NCBI GenBank assembly: GCA_947494305.1
Contig: CANLUL010000004.1
Span: forward strand, 62,001 to 126,000
Origin: an uncultured Sphingomonadaceae bacterium
Lineage (GTDB): Bacteria; Pseudomonadota; Alphaproteobacteria; Sphingomonadales; Sphingomonadaceae
DNA length: 64,000 nucleotides
Reading direction: 5' to 3'
The notes below the pieces were generated by a model. It saw only the letters and a program-made list of their open reading frames with translations. It ran no database searches and had not been told where the DNA came from. The position numbers were made by a program, and so were the translations under genes. Positions 42,268-52,937 of the stretch are shown piece after piece; position 1 is the stretch's first letter; each line of letters opens with the position of its first letter.

Positions 42268-43704
42268 TCAACGGGGTAGCGAGCTTTGCCCCATCAATTG
42301 CATATCCACAGCGCGGGCACATTGCCTTCCTTCACGGATCGCCCAAACAACCAGACTCTGACCACGGCGCATATCACCGCAGGCGAAAATACCGCTTTTA
42401 CTGGTGGTGTAACTGTTGACATTGGCAGCGACATTGCCGCGCTCATCCAGTTCCACTTCAGATTGGTCAACAAGGCCCATTTTGCGAGGACCGACAAAGC
42501 CCATTGCCAGCAAAATAAGGTCGGCTTTCAGGGTAAATTCACTGCCCTCGATTTCCGTCATCTGGCCGTCAACCCAATCAATGCGTATGCACTCCAGTCC
42601 CTCAACCGTACCGTTTGTTCCCACAACGCGCTTCGCGAGAATGGCCCAGTCACGTTCACAACCTTCCTGATGGCTGGATGAAGTCCGCAATTTTAACGGC
42701 CAGTCCGGCCAGGACATCATTTTGTCCTCGATTTTCGGTGGTTTAGGCATGATCTCTATTTGTGTAACCGAAGCGGCGCCTTGCCGATTGGAGGTACCGA
42801 CACAGTCTGATCCTGTATCACCGCCGCCAATCACTATCACATGCTTGCCAGTGGCTGTAATTGACCCTCTCGGCGCAGCGCGCATTTCCTCATCGCCAGC
42901 ATTACGCTTATTCTGCTGAACCAAAAATTCCATGGCGAGGCGAATACCGGTCATTTCATATCCTGGAATATCCAGCATACGCGGTTTTTCTGCGCCGCCG
43001 GACATGACGACAGCATCATAATTTTCCTGAAGCGAATCCACCGAAACGGTGACACCGACTTCCGTGCTGGATCGCAATTCAACGCCTTCCGCCTCCATTT
43101 GCACAAGACGGCGGTTGATCAGATGCTTTTCCATTTTGAAATCGGGAATTCCGTATCGAAGCAGTCCGCCCATCCGGTCGTTCTTCTCAAAAAGCGTGAC
43201 ACTATGTCCTGCGCGAGCCAATTGTTGAGCACAGGCCATACCAGCCGGCCCAGAACCAACAACCGCAACCGATTTACCGGTTTTCTCCTCGGCAATTTGT
43301 GGTTTGATCCAACCTTCTTCCCAACCACGATCAACAATAGCACATTCAATCGATTTGATGTTCACTGGCACATCGTCGATGTTCAAAGTACAGCTGGCTT
43401 CGCAAGGTGCAGGACAAATACGACCGGTAAACTCTGGGAAATTATTGGTCGATTGCAGCGTTTCCAATGCAGTCTTCCAATCACCCTCATAGACAAGGTT
43501 ATTCCAGTCTGGAATGATATTGTTAACAGGGCAGCCATTGTGACAATATGGGATTCCGCAATCCATGCAGCGCGCCGCCTGATCTTTGATCTCAGACTCC
43601 GGTAATGGATTGGTGAACTCTTTATAGTGCTTCAGCCGCTCCTTTGGATCGGCATATGTTGCTTCTTTGCGATCGATCTCGAGAAAGCCTGTTACTTTAC
43701 CCAC
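42268..43704 (-). CDS. gltD: Glutamate synthase small subunit
   Basis: GltD transfers electrons from NADPH through FAD and Fe-S clusters to the large subunit, which makes glutamate from glutamine and 2-oxoglutarate. The 478-residue protein has the N-terminal Cys clusters ([31 protein letters not shown]), the FAD motif [21 protein letters not shown] and an NADPH motif [17 protein letters not shown]. It starts 21 bases after gltB. The gap to the sulfatase leader (about 200 bases) has no gene. Confidence 0.96.
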   Translation of the reverse strand: MGKVTGFLEIDRKEATYADPKERLKHYKEFTNPLPESEIKDQAARCMDCGIPYCHNGCPVNNIIPDWNNLVYEGDWKTALETLQSTNNFPEFTGRICPAPCEASCTLNIDDVPVNIKSIECAIVDRGWEEGWIKPQIAEEKTGKSVAVVGSGPAGMACAQQLARAGHSVTLFEKNDRMGGLLRYGIPDFKMEKHLINRRLVQMEAEGVELRSSTEVGVTVSVDSLQENYDAVVMSGGAEKPRMLDIPGYEMTGIRLAMEFLVQQNKRNAGDEEMRAAPRGSITATGKHVIVIGGGDTGSDCVGTSNRQGAASVTQIEIMPKPPKIEDKMMSWPDWPLKLRTSSSHQEGCERDWAILAKRVVGTNGTVEGLECIRIDWVDGQMTEIEGSEFTLKADLILLAMGFVGPRKMGLVDQSEVELDERGNVAANVNSYTTSKSGIFACGDMRRGQSLVVWAIREGRQCARAVDMQLMGQSSLPR

Positions 43705-43725
43705 GGTCTACTCCAATATCTTCAA

Positions 43726-46700
43726 TTATTCTGCGGCTTCGATTGTGTCGAAACGCTCTGCTTCCAGCTGCTTTAGAGCCGCAGCGTAGTCTCGCGGCAT
43801 TACTTTTACGAAGCGGCCGAGCGCGTCATCCCAGTTGTCAAGAATCTCGCTTGCTCGCTTGCTGCCGGTGTGAAGCTTGTGGCGCTCCAACAAGATCCTA
43901 AGCCGCGCAGCGTCATGATAGAGCATATCGCCCATACCATAGTCGTTCACGTCTACGGGAAGCTGTTGTGGTATAGCTGTACCTTCACCATCATCAGCAT
44001 TGGCATCAATAGACTCAATATCGACCATGGCCATATTGCAACGCTGACGGAAAAGGCCGTCTTCATCATAAACATAGGCAACACCGCCGGACATGCCCGC
44101 TGCAAAATTGCGTCCGGTTTGACCTAGCACAGCAACAACACCGCCCGTCATATATTCACAGCCGTGATCGCCCGTTCCTTCAACCACTGCGACTGCGCCT
44201 GAATTACGGACAGCGAAACGCTCACCAGCAACGCCGTTAAAATAGGCTTCACCCGCCACAGCTCCGTAAAGAACGGTGTTTCCGACGATGATGTTCTCCG
44301 TTGGATTACGATCGACATGTGCTGGCTGTTTGACAATAACACGTCCGCCAGAAAGCCCTTTGCCAACATAGTCATTGGCATCGCCAATCAATTCAGCAGA
44401 TACGCCATGCGCCAGAAATGCTCCGAAACTCTGGCCAGCAACCCCTTTGAAAGCGAGATGGATAGTGTTGGTTGGTAATCCGGCATGTCCATAAAGTTTA
44501 GCAACTTCTCCGGACAACATAGCGCCAACTGTACGATTGACGTTTTTCACGTTCCGCTCAATTTTGACTGTCTGACCGTTTTCCAGTGCCGGAGCAGCTG
44601 CTTTGATCAAATCCTGATCCAACGCAGCATCAAGACCGTGGTCTTGGAAAATTGTTTGGAACAGTGTCTCCCCTTCTGGAAGCTCAACTGTGTGCAACAA
44701 GCGAGATAGATCAACGCCCTCTGCTTTCCAGTGATGGATTGCCTTGTTCATATCGATCCGGTCAACACGCCCGACCATTTCCTCCAATGTGCGGAAGCCC
44801 ATTTCCGCCATAATCTGACGCAATTCCTCAGCGACAAAGAAGAAATAGTTGATCACATGTTCCGGCTGTCCGGTGAACTTTTTGCGTAGCTCCGGATTCT
44901 GTGTAGCGACGCCAACAGGACAGGTATTGAGGTGACACTTGCGCATCATGATGCAACCCGCAGCAATAAGCGGTGCTGTTGCAAAACCAAACTCATCCGC
45001 ACCGAGCAATGCGCCGATGGCAACATCACGTCCGGTTCTCAAACCGCCATCAACTTGAACGGAGATTCTCGAACGCAAACCATTGAGCAGCAGTGTCTGC
45101 TGAGTTTCCGCCAAACCAATTTCCCACGGCGATCCCGCATGCGTCAACGATGTTAAAGGGGAAGCACCGGTTCCGCCATCATAACCTGAAATAGTCAAGT
45201 GATCAGCGCGCGCTTTGGAAACGCCCGCAGCGACAGTGCCTACGCCCACTTCGGATACCAACTTCACCGATACGCGAGCACCGGTATTCACATTTTTTAG
45301 ATCGTGAATGAGCTGCGCCAAGTCTTCAATTGAATAAATATCGTGATGCGGTGGTGGAGAAATCAAGCCTACACCAGGAGTGGAGTGGCGAACCTTGCCA
45401 ATATTCTTATCCACTTTGCTGCCCGGAAGTTGCCCACCTTCACCGGGTTTCGCTCCTTGAGCCATTTTTATCTGAATATCGTCAGCATTGACTAAATATT
45501 CGGCCGTCACACCAAAACGGCCACTGGCGACCTGCTTAATGGCAGAGCGCATTGAATCGCCATTTTCTTTTGGAATGAAGCGATCCGGTTCCTCTCCGCC
45601 TTCACCCGTATTGGATTTACCGCCAATGCGGTTCATCGCGATAGCAAGCGTTGTATGCGCTTCTCTGCTGATCGAGCCAAAGCTCATGGCACCTGTTGCA
45701 AAGCGTTTGACGATTTCGGTCGCTGGTTCGACTTCGTCAATATCGAGCGGTTTATCTGCTTTCGCCAGCTCCATTAGCCCGCGAATGGTCAATAGATTCT
45801 CGTTTTGCTCATTGACCGATCTGGCGAATTCCTCGTAATTCTTGGCATCATTGCCGCGGACAGCATGCTGTAAGTTCGCAACATTAGCAGGCGTCCATGC
45901 ATGGTCTTCGCCGCGCAGTCGGTAGCCGTAAATACCGCCTACATCGAGCATGTTTTTGTAGATGGGATTATCACCATAGGCTTCAGTATGACGGTACACG
46001 GTTTCTCCCGCCACTTCATCCAAGCCGACGCCTTCAATCGTGGTAGCAGTCCCGGTGAAATATTTTTCGACAAACGCGCTGGACAACCCAACGGCATCAA
46101 AAATCTGGGCTCCGCAATAGCTTTGGTAGGTCGAAATGCCCATTTTGGACATGACCTTCAAGATACCTTTTCCAACAGCCTTGATATAGTTTTGCTCTAC
46201 TTCTTCGGTCGTTAGTGGAAGCTCTCGCCGAACCCGGATTTCTTCCAGTGTCTCAAACGCTACATAAGGATTGACCGCTTCTGCCCCATATCCAGCAAGC
46301 ACACAGAAATGATGCACCTCCCGCGCCTCACCGGTTTCGACGACCAGGCCAGTTTGCATACGAAGCCCTTGGCGAACCAGATGATGATGCACAGCTGCTG
46401 TTGCTAGAATTGCTGGCATCGGAATACGATCAGGTCCCTGTGCACGATCCGAAATAATCAGGATGTTCCGGTCAGCAAGGACTGCTTCCGTGGCAGCCCA
46501 GCACATTTCCTTGATCGCCATTTCCAGACCGGCCGCGCCGGCCTCAGCGTCCCAGGTCATATCGATAGTTTCGGTACGAAACGCACCATCCAACGCCTCT
46601 TCAACCGAACGAATTTTCAACAAGTCCGCATTGGTCAGCACGGGTTGATCCACTTCAAGTCGCTTATGCGTACCTGCATCATGACCTAGTAAATTTGGTC

Positions 46701-48378
46701 GTGGGCCGATCATCGACACCAGCGACATTACTAGTTCTTCCCGGATCGGATCGATCGGAGGATTGGTGACCTGAGCAAAATTCTGTTTGAAATAATCGTA
46801 CAGCAATCGCGGTTTGCCCGAAAGAACGGCAATAGGCGTGTCGGTACCCATGGAACCAATAGGATCCATGCCATCGGCCGCCATTGGTTCCAGAAATTTA
46901 GTTACGTCTTCTTGTGTATAACCAAAAGCTTGTTGACGATCGAGCAGTGCCGCGGGAGTGCCTTTTCCTACTATCTCTGGTCGTTCAATATCATCCAGGT
47001 CATCAAGGTCGAGGTCCTTCAAATTATATTGTGTAGATTCTAGCCATTTTGCATAGGGTGCCGCTTTAGCAAGATCGGCCTTAATCTCCGCATCCTCAAT
47101 AATGCGGCCTTGCTCCATATCTATGAGCAACATTTTGCCAGGTTGTAAGCGCCACTTGCGGACAATATTATCCTCTTTAACCGGAAGCACGCCAGATTCA
47201 GATGCCATGATGACATACCCGTCATCCGTGACACAAAAGCGCGCCGGACGCAGACCATTGCGGTCCAGTGTAGCTCCAACTTGGCGACCATCAGTAAATG
47301 CAACGGCCGCCGGACCATCCCATGGCTCCATCAGGGCCGCATGGTATTCGTAAAAGGCTTTGCGTGCAGGATCCATCATTGGGTCACCTGCCCATGCCTC
47401 CGGAATCAGCATCATCACGGCATGTGCAAGAGAGAAACCACCTGCAACCAATAACTCCAGCGCATTATCCAAACAGGCCGTATCGGATTGGCCATGAGGG
47501 ATTAGCGGCCACATTTTGTCCAGATCCGCGCCCAGCAAATCAGATTCCATCGTTCGGCGACGCGCATTCATCCAGTTCACATTGCCGCGGACGGTATTGA
47601 TTTCACCATTATGCGCAATAAACCGATAGGGGTGCGCAAGTTTCCAAGATGGGAAAGTATTGGTAGAGAAACGCTGGTGAACCATAGCAACAGCGGATGT
47701 GGTAAGCGGATCGTTCAAATCTTTGTAAAAAGACCCAACCTGATCAGCCAACAACAAACCTTTGTAAACAATGGTCCGGGTTGAAAATGATGGCATGTAG
47801 AACTCAGATAGGCCCGGCATGTTATTTTTCTCAGCATGCCCATCCAGTGGATTGTGAACTTGCTTACGAAGTGCAAGGATTTTTCGTTCAAAAGCATCCT
47901 GATCTGCGATCGAATCACCTTTTCCAATGATCGCCTGACGAATCACCGGCATCTGGTCGAGTACGGCCTTGCCTATGCCCTTGGTATCAATTGGAACATC
48001 GCGCCAACCGATTAAATGCTGCCCTTCTTTAGCGATGAAACGTTCAAAATGACTTGTCGCAAACTCAGCTTCCGCCGGATCCGCCGGAAAGAAACACATA
48101 GCCACCGCATAGCCTCCAACAGGCGGCAGGCTCAAATCTTGATTATCGGCCCAATCCCGCAGAAGAGCGTCAGGAATCTGCAATAATATGCCAGCTCCGT
48201 CACCCAGTAGAGGGTCGGCGCCAACGGCACCGCGATGATCAATATTGACGAGAATTTCGAGGCCACGCTTGACGGTCAGGTGAGATTTTTCACCCTTAAT
48301 ATTTGCAACAAACCCGACGCCACATGCGTCATGTTCATTATTTGAATCGTACAGACCTTGCCGTGGCGGGAAGTTCAT
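43726..48378 (-). CDS. gltB: Glutamate synthase large subunit
   Basis: The 1550-residue protein has the normal size of GltB. After a short propeptide, Cys19 in [15 protein letters not shown] is the nucleophile of the glutaminase domain, becoming the N-terminus after processing. Then follow a central domain, the FMN/2-oxoglutarate domain ([57 protein letters not shown]) with the 3Fe-4S Cys motif [19 protein letters not shown], and a C-terminal beta-helix with repeats GGRVIV and [16 protein letters not shown]. It is the first gene of the gltBD operon, reading leftward. Confidence 0.97.
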   Translation of the reverse strand: MNFPPRQGLYDSNNEHDACGVGFVANIKGEKSHLTVKRGLEILVNIDHRGAVGADPLLGDGAGILLQIPDALLRDWADNQDLSLPPVGGYAVAMCFFPADPAEAEFATSHFERFIAKEGQHLIGWRDVPIDTKGIGKAVLDQMPVIRQAIIGKGDSIADQDAFERKILALRKQVHNPLDGHAEKNNMPGLSEFYMPSFSTRTIVYKGLLLADQVGSFYKDLNDPLTTSAVAMVHQRFSTNTFPSWKLAHPYRFIAHNGEINTVRGNVNWMNARRRTMESDLLGADLDKMWPLIPHGQSDTACLDNALELLVAGGFSLAHAVMMLIPEAWAGDPMMDPARKAFYEYHAALMEPWDGPAAVAFTDGRQVGATLDRNGLRPARFCVTDDGYVIMASESGVLPVKEDNIVRKWRLQPGKMLLIDMEQGRIIEDAEIKADLAKAAPYAKWLESTQYNLKDLDLDDLDDIERPEIVGKGTPAALLDRQQAFGYTQEDVTKFLEPMAADGMDPIGSMGTDTPIAVLSGKPRLLYDYFKQNFAQVTNPPIDPIREELVMSLVSMIGPRPNLLGHDAGTHKRLEVDQPVLTNADLLKIRSVEEALDGAFRTETIDMTWDAEAGAAGLEMAIKEMCWAATEAVLADRNILIISDRAQGPDRIPMPAILATAAVHHHLVRQGLRMQTGLVVETGEAREVHHFCVLAGYGAEAVNPYVAFETLEEIRVRRELPLTTEEVEQNYIKAVGKGILKVMSKMGISTYQSYCGAQIFDAVGLSSAFVEKYFTGTATTIEGVGLDEVAGETVYRHTEAYGDNPIYKNMLDVGGIYGYRLRGEDHAWTPANVANLQHAVRGNDAKNYEEFARSVNEQNENLLTIRGLMELAKADKPLDIDEVEPATEIVKRFATGAMSFGSISREAHTTLAIAMNRIGGKSNTGEGGEEPDRFIPKENGDSMRSAIKQVASGRFGVTAEYLVNADDIQIKMAQGAKPGEGGQLPGSKVDKNIGKVRHSTPGVGLISPPPHHDIYSIEDLAQLIHDLKNVNTGARVSVKLVSEVGVGTVAAGVSKARADHLTISGYDGGTGASPLTSLTHAGSPWEIGLAETQQTLLLNGLRSRISVQVDGGLRTGRDVAIGALLGADEFGFATAPLIAAGCIMMRKCHLNTCPVGVATQNPELRKKFTGQPEHVINYFFFVAEELRQIMAEMGFRTLEEMVGRVDRIDMNKAIHHWKAEGVDLSRLLHTVELPEGETLFQTIFQDHGLDAALDQDLIKAAAPALENGQTVKIERNVKNVNRTVGAMLSGEVAKLYGHAGLPTNTIHLAFKGVAGQSFGAFLAHGVSAELIGDANDYVGKGLSGGRVIVKQPAHVDRNPTENIIVGNTVLYGAVAGEAYFNGVAGERFAVRNSGAVAVVEGTGDHGCEYMTGGVVAVLGQTGRNFAAGMSGGVAYVYDEDGLFRQRCNMAMVDIESIDANADDGEGTAIPQQLPVDVNDYGMGDMLYHDAARLRILLERHKLHTGSKRASEILDNWDDALGRFVKVMPRDYAAALKQLEAERFDTIEAAE

Positions 48379-48880
48379 TTTCCGTCCTCATATTTTCAAA
48401 AATTTTTGTAATTAAGATGTTCCTAGATAAATTTCGGCGCAATTTGAAGACAAGATTTGCATAATCTGGAAAAGAAATATTGAACGGGTATCAAGCATTG
48501 TTGATAAAGTGCCTATCAAAATTGCCATGATGGGGATTGCAGCAATTCACAAGGGAGGCCTGAGCAGACATCACGAAAATATATCGTTGATGTATTTCAC
48601 AGCAGCTCTGAAATTCCTTCCAGCTGCCTAGCAAACAGCGTCTAATGCCCTTCAACGCCCAATCAAGTGGTAAAACAAGGATGTTTTTACACATATATAA
48701 CTAAGATTTAGCACGATCAATCCGGCATTTGTTGCTTCAAGCACAGCGCAACAATAGCAAAAATTAATAGGCCCACGCGTGAATTGCACGATTTTTGGGA
48801 TTCACAACAATCATCGGATGTGCTTTTATGCCTATAGCAAGAGTTTATTGAGAACTGATTGCTGAAGGGGCAGTTACTGA
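48379..48880. other. 500-base intergenic region between gltB and the winged-helix gene
   Basis: No coding frame here looks real. It holds the divergent control region of gltB and the gene at 48881. One weak element is GTGAAT (48779-48784) with ATTCAC (48800-48805). The only strong signal is the ribosome site GAAGGGG just before 48881. Confidence 0.5.
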
Positions 48881-49351
48881 ATGAAAGAATCATTTTTTCG
48901 CTTATCGGAGATCCAGCATCATAATGACGATGATTCAGTTAATACAGGCCGGACTGGCAAATCTGAGAAAACCAGATTGTTACTTAGGCACATCAGGAAA
49001 GTTCACAGGATAAAGTCCGAGGGTCTGGGTAAAAGCTATTCCATACTTGGAGACACTGCGTGGCAGATTCTGTGCGAAATCCATCTTCACAATTTGGATC
49101 AGAAAAATATTGATATTGCTTCGATTCAAATGTCTTTGTCTTTGTCGCGTTCGATAGCGATACGATATTTGGAAATCCTGCAGGTCGAAATGCTTGTCGA
49201 AGAAACTTCGGCAAATAGCCAATCAAGCTATCGAGACCTTAGACTGACTAAATTGGGACAATCCAAGGTTCAATCGATTCTTGAAAAGTGTGCGGAGGCA
49301 TTTACCTCAATATCTATTTACTCGCAGCCTCAAGCTGTTCCTTCGGATTAA
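48881..49351 (+). CDS. Winged-helix DNA-binding protein (MarR-like)
   Basis: The 156-residue protein contains a winged-helix segment (about 55-135): SILGDTAWQILCEIHLHNLDQKNIDIASIQMSLSLSRSIAIRYLEILQVEMLVEETS ... YRDLRLTKLGQSKV, where LSRSIAIRYLEIL is a recognition helix. The N-terminus is charged and the C-terminus Ser/Gln-rich. This looks like the MarR/SMc04008-type regulators found in sphingomonads near cell envelope genes. The start has GAAGGGG about 10 bases upstream. Targets are unknown. Confidence 0.75.
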   Translation: MKESFFRLSEIQHHNDDDSVNTGRTGKSEKTRLLLRHIRKVHRIKSEGLGKSYSILGDTAWQILCEIHLHNLDQKNIDIASIQMSLSLSRSIAIRYLEILQVEMLVEETSANSQSSYRDLRLTKLGQSKVQSILEKCAEAFTSISIYSQPQAVPSD

Positions 49352-49530
49352 TCAGGTCGTTGTCGATGGCAGTCTTTTAGTGCATTGATTGCCTGATCGA
49401 TATGTAATGCGACAATTTCACAGCCCGCAGTTTTATCCAGCAAAACTAGCAACTCTTCAAGTTGTTGCTCCACAACGCCGAGCTTGACGTCCAAACTGTC
49501 GTCGCTGACTTTTACCTGGCTGCTACTCAT
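49348..49530 (-). CDS. Possible small acidic protein
   Basis: A 60-residue frame, rich in Asp, Glu and Leu (VKLGVVEQQLEELLVLLDK), looks like an amphipathic helix pair. Its stop overlaps the convergent winged-helix stop by four bases. The ribosome site is weak (AAGG about 13 bases away). It may be real because the composition is natural, but evidence is thin. Confidence 0.4.
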   Translation of the reverse strand: MSSSQVKVSDDSLDVKLGVVEQQLEELLVLLDKTAGCEIVALHIDQAINALKDCHRQRPD

Positions 49531-49853
49531 TGGATATCAATTGCCTTGAAGTTTGAACTTTCAAGCCGACTTAGCGCACAGAGTTTTAGTTTTTACAACA
49601 AATTTGTGCCTATTTTGCAAGTTGTTGCATCTTCGACAGGTACACCAGCTGAAAAATGTGACTTCTCATCAAGCAATAATCGCTTTCGAAACTTAGAAGT
49701 CATTGCCATATTGATTGATAGTAGAAAGAACGGGTATGAGGTCGATAGTTGTCCTTTTGCAAATCGTTCTACTGAACCTTTTGATTGAGAAGCGATCTGC
49801 GGTAACGTAAAGATTGTTGATGGTTGTTTTCACGTATTAAAATAGGAGTAAAT
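49531..49853. other. Intergenic region before the cytochrome gene
   Basis: About 320 bases without a convincing gene. A frame covering 49462-49788 on the plus strand has irregular composition and no ribosome site. The ribosome site of the cytochrome gene (TAGGAG) is at its right end. Confidence 0.5.
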
Positions 49854-50366
49854 ATGACCAAGATAAAGGCATTCGCAGGTGTGATTGCATTGTCAGCTTT
49901 GGTTGCCGGTTGTTCTGGTGATAGTGGCTCGGAAACGGCTGAAGAGGCGCCGGTAGTCGAGGAAGTAACTGATGATACTGTAGACGAAGCTCCCACCGAA
50001 GAAACCGCAACTAAAGATAATCCTCTGGCGACCAAAGATGGCGTTGATTATGCAAGCCTGACTGGGGATGCGGCCAAAGGTAAATTGGTATTTGCCCAAT
50101 GCCGAACCTGTCACGTTACCGATCCCGATGTAAATCGCACTGGACCATCACTGGCCGGTATTATTGGCCGTACTGCAGGCTCCGTTAAAGGGTACAAATA
50201 TTCAACCGCCAATGCAGATAGCGGCCTGACATGGTCAGAAGAACAGATGTATGTCTATCTAGAAGATCCTCAAAAAATTATTCCGAAAACAAAGATGATC
50301 TATGCCGGCCTACCAAAAGCACAAGATCGGGCAGACATTATCGCTTATTTGAAGAACCCAAGCTAA
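49854..50366 (+). CDS. Lipoprotein-type class I cytochrome c
   Basis: The 170-residue protein starts at ATG 49854 with TAGGAG five bases upstream. It has a lipobox (LSALVAGC), a long acidic Glu/Thr/Val-rich linker (about 24-58) and a C-terminal cytochrome c domain with the heme motif CRTCH. The stretch GPSLAGIIGRTAGS is typical of cytochrome c2/c550, and Met in TKMIYAG is the expected axial ligand. The anchored cytochrome probably shuttles electrons between membrane respiratory complexes at the periplasmic face. A strong terminator follows. Confidence 0.9.
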   Translation: MTKIKAFAGVIALSALVAGCSGDSGSETAEEAPVVEEVTDDTVDEAPTEETATKDNPLATKDGVDYASLTGDAAKGKLVFAQCRTCHVTDPDVNRTGPSLAGIIGRTAGSVKGYKYSTANADSGLTWSEEQMYVYLEDPQKIIPKTKMIYAGLPKAQDRADIIAYLKNPS

Positions 50367-50393
50367 GTTGCAGAAATCACTTAAACCCACGAC

Positions 50394-50420
50394 AAAGGGC
50401 CGGGAATTCCGGCCCTTTTT
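50394..50420 (+). terminator. Rho-independent terminator after the cytochrome c gene
   Basis: AAAGGGCCGG (50394-50403) pairs exactly with CCGGCCCTTT (50409-50418) around GAATT, followed by TT. Position 30 bases after the cytochrome c stop and stability make this a clear terminator; A-rich sequence on the left lets it work for the leftward GST gene too. Confidence 0.88.
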
Positions 50421-50493
50421 GCTTGCTCGATACCAGCCTAAGAGCCGGATTTTATAATTTAGAAGGAGCCATCACCGTCTCCCTTCTCGGGAT

Positions 50494-51267
50494 TTATTTC
50501 CGCTCGGAGGGTGGACGCTGCTTAATAGCCGGTAGGTTTCCAATCATCCCATCAGGCCGAGCAACTTCCAGCATTTTTTTATACGCTGGTCGCGCCTGAA
50601 TTTTCTTTTTCCATGCTGCGATATTGGGAAACTTTTCTACATCAACCAGGTTGAGCCCTGTTCCGACATTTAGCGGGAACATCATCATGATATCGGCGGA
50701 AGAAAATTCCTTTCCTCCGAACCAGGGTTGCTTGGCCAAATGGTTTTCAGAAAACTGGACGACCGCCTCACTATCAACAAGTCTGGACCGAGTAGTGGGC
50801 GGAGTTGTTCTCCACGCCCGGTAATCACTGAACAATCGAGCCGCTAGAGAACCTTCCGCGTAGTGCATCCACATCCGGTGGCTGGGGTAATGCTCGCTAT
50901 CTCTCGACGGTTCCATCTTTCCGGGTGCATAGCGTGCCAGAATCACATCTATGATAGCTCCGGACTCCACCAATATTTGATCGCCTATTACAACTGTTGG
51001 AACCATTGGCATTTCATGACCCAAGCTGTGAACCTTTGCCATTGATGCACGAAGATCGCCGCGGACATATTCGAGTTTATATGGGAGATCCAATTCTTCC
51101 ATAAGCCAAACAATCCGTTCAGAGCGGCGTCCTTCTAGGTGATAAATTGTCACATCTGGCATTTCCATCGGTGCAATTTGTGCTGCGCCTTCCTCTGCCT
51201 TTGCCTGACACGGCGCGACAGATATTCCAGCAACGAGCGCCAGGCTTGTAACCACAGTTCTAAGCAT
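50494..51267 (-). CDS. Exported glutathione S-transferase-like protein
   Basis: The 257-residue protein carries a Sec signal peptide (VVTSLALVAGISVAPCQAKAEE, cleavage near QAKA) in front of a complete GST: DVTIYHLEGRRSERIVWLMEELDLPYKLEYV ... PMVPTVVIGDQILVESGAIIDVILARY and a C-terminal domain with PWFGGKEFSSADIMMMFPLN. The ESGAI glutathione-binding turn and cis-Pro are intact. A GST in the periplasm is unusual since GSH is mostly cytosolic, so it may use exported glutathione. It resembles the cytosolic GST at 32259-32873. Its terminator is shared with the cytochrome gene. Confidence 0.85.
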   Translation of the reverse strand: MLRTVVTSLALVAGISVAPCQAKAEEGAAQIAPMEMPDVTIYHLEGRRSERIVWLMEELDLPYKLEYVRGDLRASMAKVHSLGHEMPMVPTVVIGDQILVESGAIIDVILARYAPGKMEPSRDSEHYPSHRMWMHYAEGSLAARLFSDYRAWRTTPPTTRSRLVDSEAVVQFSENHLAKQPWFGGKEFSSADIMMMFPLNVGTGLNLVDVEKFPNIAAWKKKIQARPAYKKMLEVARPDGMIGNLPAIKQRPPSERK

Positions 51268-51410
51268 TTGTAATTTCCTCCCAGTAACAGTTTTTTGTTT
51301 TCAAAATGACGTTCGGTGAATTCTACTTCTCCGTCAAGCTTACCGACACCAAATGCCAAATTCGATTTTTGACTGCCATTGGCGCACCATAGCAAAAGGC
51401 TTTTCAACTT

Positions 51411-51968
51411 TTAGTCGATTTGAAAACTTAACTTTATGCCTGCACGCGCCAATATGTCCTTTTTATCAAGGTCGGGTCCAAAGGCTTCTTCGGTCACGGG
51501 ATCATTGTTTTGGAGATCATATCCGGTTTGACTCGACAAAATAACAACAATTTCTGTTGATGGTTCAACGGCAAAGGGAAACTCATGCCAAGTTCCGACA
51601 TGCATTAAAAACCCGGCCGAACCATCAAACAAGAAAGCGCGCGCCGCCGAAAGATCAGGCATATCATCAGACGATGGCGGCGCCATTACAACCACGAAGG
51701 ATTTGCCTCCCAGAGGCATGAACACCTGAGTATGTTGAAAGTGCCGTTCCATGTAGCGTACTTCGGATTTCCGTGGCTCCACCATCGTGACTGACAAATC
51801 AACCGGGTGCTCGGAATGGAATGGCGCCGGTTTGCTAACCCTCACCGCTCCATCATAAAAATCGATTGGCATGAGATCAGAATTGCCCGACTTTCCCACA
51901 AGCTGGCCAAAAGGTTCCAGATCCTTAACATTGGGTCGTTCCAATGGAAGTCGGATATTTTCCGTCAT
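51411..51968 (-). CDS. allA: Ureidoglycolate lyase family protein
   Basis: From ATG 51968 the protein has 185 residues with the AllA cupin-like fold: ADG-type start, YMERHFQHTQVFMPLGGKSFVVVMAPP and FLFDGSAGFLMHVGTWHEFPFAVEP. AllA splits ureidoglycolate to glyoxylate and urea in allantoin catabolism. The motif HxQxFMPLGG and GTWHxxPF are conserved family residues. No other allantoin genes are near, so a related function on another ureide or keto acid is possible. Confidence 0.8.
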   Translation of the reverse strand: MTENIRLPLERPNVKDLEPFGQLVGKSGNSDLMPIDFYDGAVRVSKPAPFHSEHPVDLSVTMVEPRKSEVRYMERHFQHTQVFMPLGGKSFVVVMAPPSSDDMPDLSAARAFLFDGSAGFLMHVGTWHEFPFAVEPSTEIVVILSSQTGYDLQNNDPVTEEAFGPDLDKKDILARAGIKLSFQID

Positions 51969-52070
51969 ATCAATCAATCTCTTATTTCTATGGAAAGACA
52001 GATTGCGCAATCGCAACAAATAGGCAATTCCCTTTGTTGATGAGTGACTGTCAATCTGAAGGAAGCTGAA

Positions 52071-52937
52071 ATGTCGGAATGGGTATTGGGCATAATTGGG
52101 GGATCGGGGCTCTATCAGCTCGACATGTTACAAGATGCGCGATGGAAAACCATTGATACACCATGGGGCAAGCCTTCCGATGATCTGCTCGTTGGAAAAA
52201 TTGGATCGGTGAAATGCGTGTTCCTGCCCCGTCACGGGCGCGGCCATCATATCGGGCCAAGTCAATTGAATTTTCGCGCCAATATCGATGCAATGAAGCA
52301 GCTGGGCGTAACTGATCTTGTATCAATATCTGCTGTGGGGTCATTGGTAGAAGAACTTTCACCCGGTCATTTTGTTGCTGTTGATCAATTTATCGACCGC
52401 ACCTTTGCGAGAGAAAAAAGCTTTTTTGGCGACGGCCTGGTTGCGCATGTATCTATGGCAGATCCGGTTTGTCCTCGATTATCCAAATTTGCTGCTGATG
52501 CAGCCAAAAACGCCGGAGCTAATGTGCATCAAGGCGGTACCTATCTCGCAATGGAAGGACCGCAGTTTTCCTCAAGGGCGGAGAGCCATTTGTATAAGCA
52601 ATGGGGCGCACATGTCATCGGGATGACAGCGATGCCCGAGGCGAAACTCGCGCGGGAAGCAGAGCTACCCTATGCGTTGATCGGTATGGTCACCGACTAT
52701 GATTGCTGGCGAGAGAACGAAGCTCCAGTCGAAGTTGAGGCGGTTATCGCACAACTGACTGCTAACGCCACAAAGGCACGCAATTTGATCGTAAACCTGG
52801 TCCAAAGCCTCCCTAACAAACGTGATGCCAGTCCGATTGACACCGCCCTGGACTTCGCCATCATTACTGCCCCAGAGCATCGCAATTCTGAAGCCACCAC
52901 GAAATTGAGAAACATCGCCGGGCGGGTTTTAAGCTGA
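52071..52937 (+). CDS. mtnP: S-methyl-5'-thioadenosine phosphorylase
   Basis: MtnP cleaves methylthioadenosine to adenine and methylthioribose 1-phosphate in methionine salvage. From ATG 52071 (AAGGA seven bases upstream) the protein has 288 residues with the phosphate-binding GIIGGSGLYQ, VFLPRHGRGHHIGPSQLNFRANI, the ISAVGSL segment, VAMEGPQFSSRAESHLYKQWGAHVIGMTAMPEAKLAREAELPYALIGMVTDYDCW. These are exact family motifs. It overlaps the convergent radical SAM gene by 9 bases. Upstream frame to 52044 begins with a GTG and is not needed. Confidence 0.93.
   Translation: MSEWVLGIIGGSGLYQLDMLQDARWKTIDTPWGKPSDDLLVGKIGSVKCVFLPRHGRGHHIGPSQLNFRANIDAMKQLGVTDLVSISAVGSLVEELSPGHFVAVDQFIDRTFAREKSFFGDGLVAHVSMADPVCPRLSKFAADAAKNAGANVHQGGTYLAMEGPQFSSRAESHLYKQWGAHVIGMTAMPEAKLAREAELPYALIGMVTDYDCWRENEAPVEVEAVIAQLTANATKARNLIVNLVQSLPNKRDASPIDTALDFAIITAPEHRNSEATTKLRNIAGRVLS

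Noticed and set aside
43870-47600. Several plus-strand frames opposite gltB
   Set aside because: gltB is supported over its full length by family motifs; these frames are shadows.
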